Position numbers and translations under genes: made by a program. 7,937 bases of DNA from CALBZH01 sp964538515 (lineage in GTDB: Bacteria; Desulfobacterota; Syntrophobacteria; Syntrophobacterales; Syntrophobacteraceae), in assembly GCA_964538515.1 (NCBI GenBank), contig CAZIEW010000103.1:1-7937 (forward strand), in the 5' to 3' direction. Below the pieces are notes generated by a model that searched no databases, had not been told where the DNA came from, and saw only the letters and a program-made list of their open reading frames with translations. How positions within the stretch are numbered: position 1 is the first letter of the stretch; each line of letters begins with the position of its first letter. Of this stretch, positions 6,626 to 7,937 are shown piece after piece.

Positions 6626-7840
6626 ATGCGAAAGATTCTTTTTGTTGACGACGAGCCGAGGGTTCTCGAGGGACTCAAGCGGATGCTGCACCCCATGCGA
6701 CGGGAATGGGAGATGGCGTTCGCGACGAGCGGACAGCAGGCCTTGGAGATCCTCGACGCTCGGCCCTTTGATGTGATCATCACCGACATGCGGATGCCGG
6801 GCATGGATGGTCATCAACTTCTCGAAAAGGTCAAACAGGAACACCCGGAGGTGGTGCGCATCATCCTCTCGGGCTACTCCGATCAGGAGCTGATTCTGAG
6901 ATCGGTCCAATCGGCCCACCAGTACTTGGCCAAGCCCTGCGAGGCGAAAGCGATCCAATCCACCGTGGCCCGCGCTTGCGCGTTGCGGGACCTCCTTAAG
7001 GATGAATCGCTCATCACCGTGATCTCCCGGATCGACTCCCTCCCCAGCCTCCCCTCGCTGTACACGGAGGTGATGGAGGCGCTCGGCTCCCCCGACTGCA
7101 ACACTCAGAAGATTGCAGCCATCGTCGCCAAGGATGTCGGAATGACGGCCAAAATCCTGCACGTGGCCAACTCGGCGTTCTTTGGCCTCGGCCACCATGT
7201 GAGCAGCCCCTCGCGCGCTGTCAGCCTCCTCGGAATGGACACGATCAAGGCGCTCATCATGACCGTACAGATTTTCTCCCAGTTCGATCGTGCACCGCCT
7301 CCCGGCTTCTCCGTCTCGGGTCTTTGGACCCACAGCATGCGGACCGGTGTGCTCGCAAAGACCATCTCCAAGCTGGAGGGGCAGGAGCGCAACGCCGTGG
7401 AGGACGCCTTCATGGGGGGCGTGCTGCACGACGTGGGCAAGCTCGTGCTCGTCGCCAACCTGGCGGAATCCTACCGCCAGTGCCTGACAGTGTCCGAGGA
7501 GAGCAAGCGGCCCCTGTGGCAGGTTGAGCAGGAGATTCTCGGAACCACCCATGCGCAGGTGGGGGCTTACCTGATGGGACTTTGGGGGCTGCCCGACCCG
7601 ATCGTGGAATCGATCGCGTTTCACCATAGCCCCTCTCAATGCCCGGATCGCGATTTCAGCGGTCTCACGGCTGTCCATGCGGCCGATGCGCTCGACCATG
7701 GACTCTCCACCCAAAACGAAACGGAATGCGCCGCGTGGCTGGACCACGAGTACGTGCAGGCCCTGCGGCTCGATGCCCGGATTTCCGCCTGGGTTGCTGC
7801 CTGTACGCCCGTTGTGAAGAGTGGAGAGGCCGATGGCTGA
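6626..7840 (+). CDS. Response regulator with HDOD output domain
   Basis: A 404-residue protein. The receiver (1-120) has Asp8/Asp9, phospho-acceptor Asp54 in TDMRMP, Ser82 (LSGYSD) and Lys103. An HDOD domain follows (about 135-345), recognised by SLPSLYTEV, the IVAKDVGMTAKILHVANSAFFG block, the SRAVSLLGMDTIKALI helix and GGVLHDVGKLVLVAN. HDOD is a relative of HD hydrolases that often lacks activity and works as a signalling scaffold. Here the HD-like residues His236, His268-Asp269, Lys272, His310 and His333-His334 are all kept, so metal binding or catalysis is not excluded. The C-terminal 60 residues or so show no domain I recognise. The ATG at 6626 follows GAGAGG (6613-6618) by seven bases and lies 11 bases after the second kinase stop, so it is probably co-transcribed and phosphorylated by that kinase. 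The last 8 bases overlap the next gene. Family call firm; function unknown. Confidence 0.93.
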   Translation: MRKILFVDDEPRVLEGLKRMLHPMRREWEMAFATSGQQALEILDARPFDVIITDMRMPGMDGHQLLEKVKQEHPEVVRIILSGYSDQELILRSVQSAHQYLAKPCEAKAIQSTVARACALRDLLKDESLITVISRIDSLPSLPSLYTEVMEALGSPDCNTQKIAAIVAKDVGMTAKILHVANSAFFGLGHHVSSPSRAVSLLGMDTIKALIMTVQIFSQFDRAPPPGFSVSGLWTHSMRTGVLAKTISKLEGQERNAVEDAFMGGVLHDVGKLVLVANLAESYRQCLTVSEESKRPLWQVEQEILGTTHAQVGAYLMGLWGLPDPIVESIAFHHSPSQCPDRDFSGLTAVHAADALDHGLSTQNETECAAWLDHEYVQALRLDARISAWVAACTPVVKSGEADG

Positions 7841-7937
7841 CAAAATCCTTTTCGTTGACGACGAACCGAATCTCCTGGCGGGAATTCAGCGGCAGATGCG
7901 CAAGCACTTTGCCATCGACACGGCTCTGGGGGGAGAG
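7833..7937 (+). CDS. Receiver-domain protein, N-terminal fragment cut by the window edge
   Basis: The first 35 codons of a further response regulator. Residues 4-12 (KILFVDDEP) are the first receiver strand and acidic pocket, followed by a typical first helix (NLLAGIQRQMRKHF). The phospho-acceptor and any output domain lie beyond the window. The ATG at 7833 overlaps the HDOD gene stop within ATGGCTGA, and GGAG at 7823-7826 sits six bases upstream, so it is probably translated with its neighbour. Its opening resembles that of the HDOD gene in both protein and DNA (ATTCTTTTTGTTGACGACGA at 6633-6652 against ATCCTTTTCGTTGACGACGA at 7843-7862), which may reflect a tandem duplication of receiver genes. 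The output could be HDOD, HD-GYP, GGDEF, a kinase or none. Confidence 0.85.
   Translation, partial: MADKILFVDDEPNLLAGIQRQMRKHFAIDTALGGE

Noticed and set aside
5942..7843. A 633-codon open frame on the minus strand across the end of kinase 2 and the HDOD gene
   Set aside because: The + strand here encodes two unmistakable conserved proteins. The antisense frame has no recognisable domain and runs through the intergenic gap; long antisense frames are expected when third codon positions are G/C-rich.

Overview
This window carries one dense run of signal-transduction genes, all on the + strand and all reading out of a short non-coding left edge. By eye the DNA is GC-rich (about 60%), with strongly G/C-biased third codon positions. 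The protein types (soluble multi-PAS/GAF hybrid kinases, RpfG-like HD-GYP regulators, receiver-HDOD proteins) and a REP-like inverted repeat at the left edge fit a free-living Gram-negative bacterium. Deltaproteobacteria in the broad sense (Syntrophobacter, Desulfo- or Geobacter-like) are my best guess. That placement is a judgement from protein style, not a database match.

Layout: (1) 1-122 is non-coding and holds two facing, REP-like hairpin units. (2) 123-2507 encodes a soluble hybrid histidine kinase with a C-terminal receiver; its N-terminus starts inside what looks like the tail of a PAS domain. (3) 2504-3622 encodes a receiver-HD-GYP protein, a predicted cyclic-di-GMP phosphodiesterase, coupled to the kinase by an ATGA overlap. 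(4) 3663-6614 encodes a second soluble kinase with the receiver at its N-terminus, followed by GAF, three PAS domains and the kinase core. (5) 6626-7840 encodes a receiver-HDOD protein. (6) 7833-7937 is the start of another receiver protein, overlapping the previous gene by 8 bases and cut by the window edge.

The spacings (4-base overlap, 40-base gap, 11-base gap, 8-base overlap) and the lack of any visible terminator suggest one operon. It holds two kinases and at least five receiver domains (the fifth only partly in view). No DNA-binding output domain and no membrane segment are visible. The inferred circuit is cytoplasmic: the first kinase reads small-molecule or redox cues through two GAF domains and phosphorylates its own receiver and probably the HD-GYP protein. 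The second kinase can itself receive phosphate at its N-terminal receiver, reads further cues through GAF and PAS domains, and probably drives the HDOD protein and the next receiver protein. The visible outputs are cyclic-di-GMP breakdown and an HDOD scaffold or hydrolase-like domain, so the system probably acts after transcription (motility, biofilm or development) rather than directly on promoters.

No RNA genes, CRISPR arrays, transposase genes or phage genes were seen. The protein families are known. The points most worth a second look are the operon design, cysteine-rich GAF domains in both kinases, an insertion in the HD-GYP domain, and the repeat-adjacent, apparently beheaded start of the first kinase.
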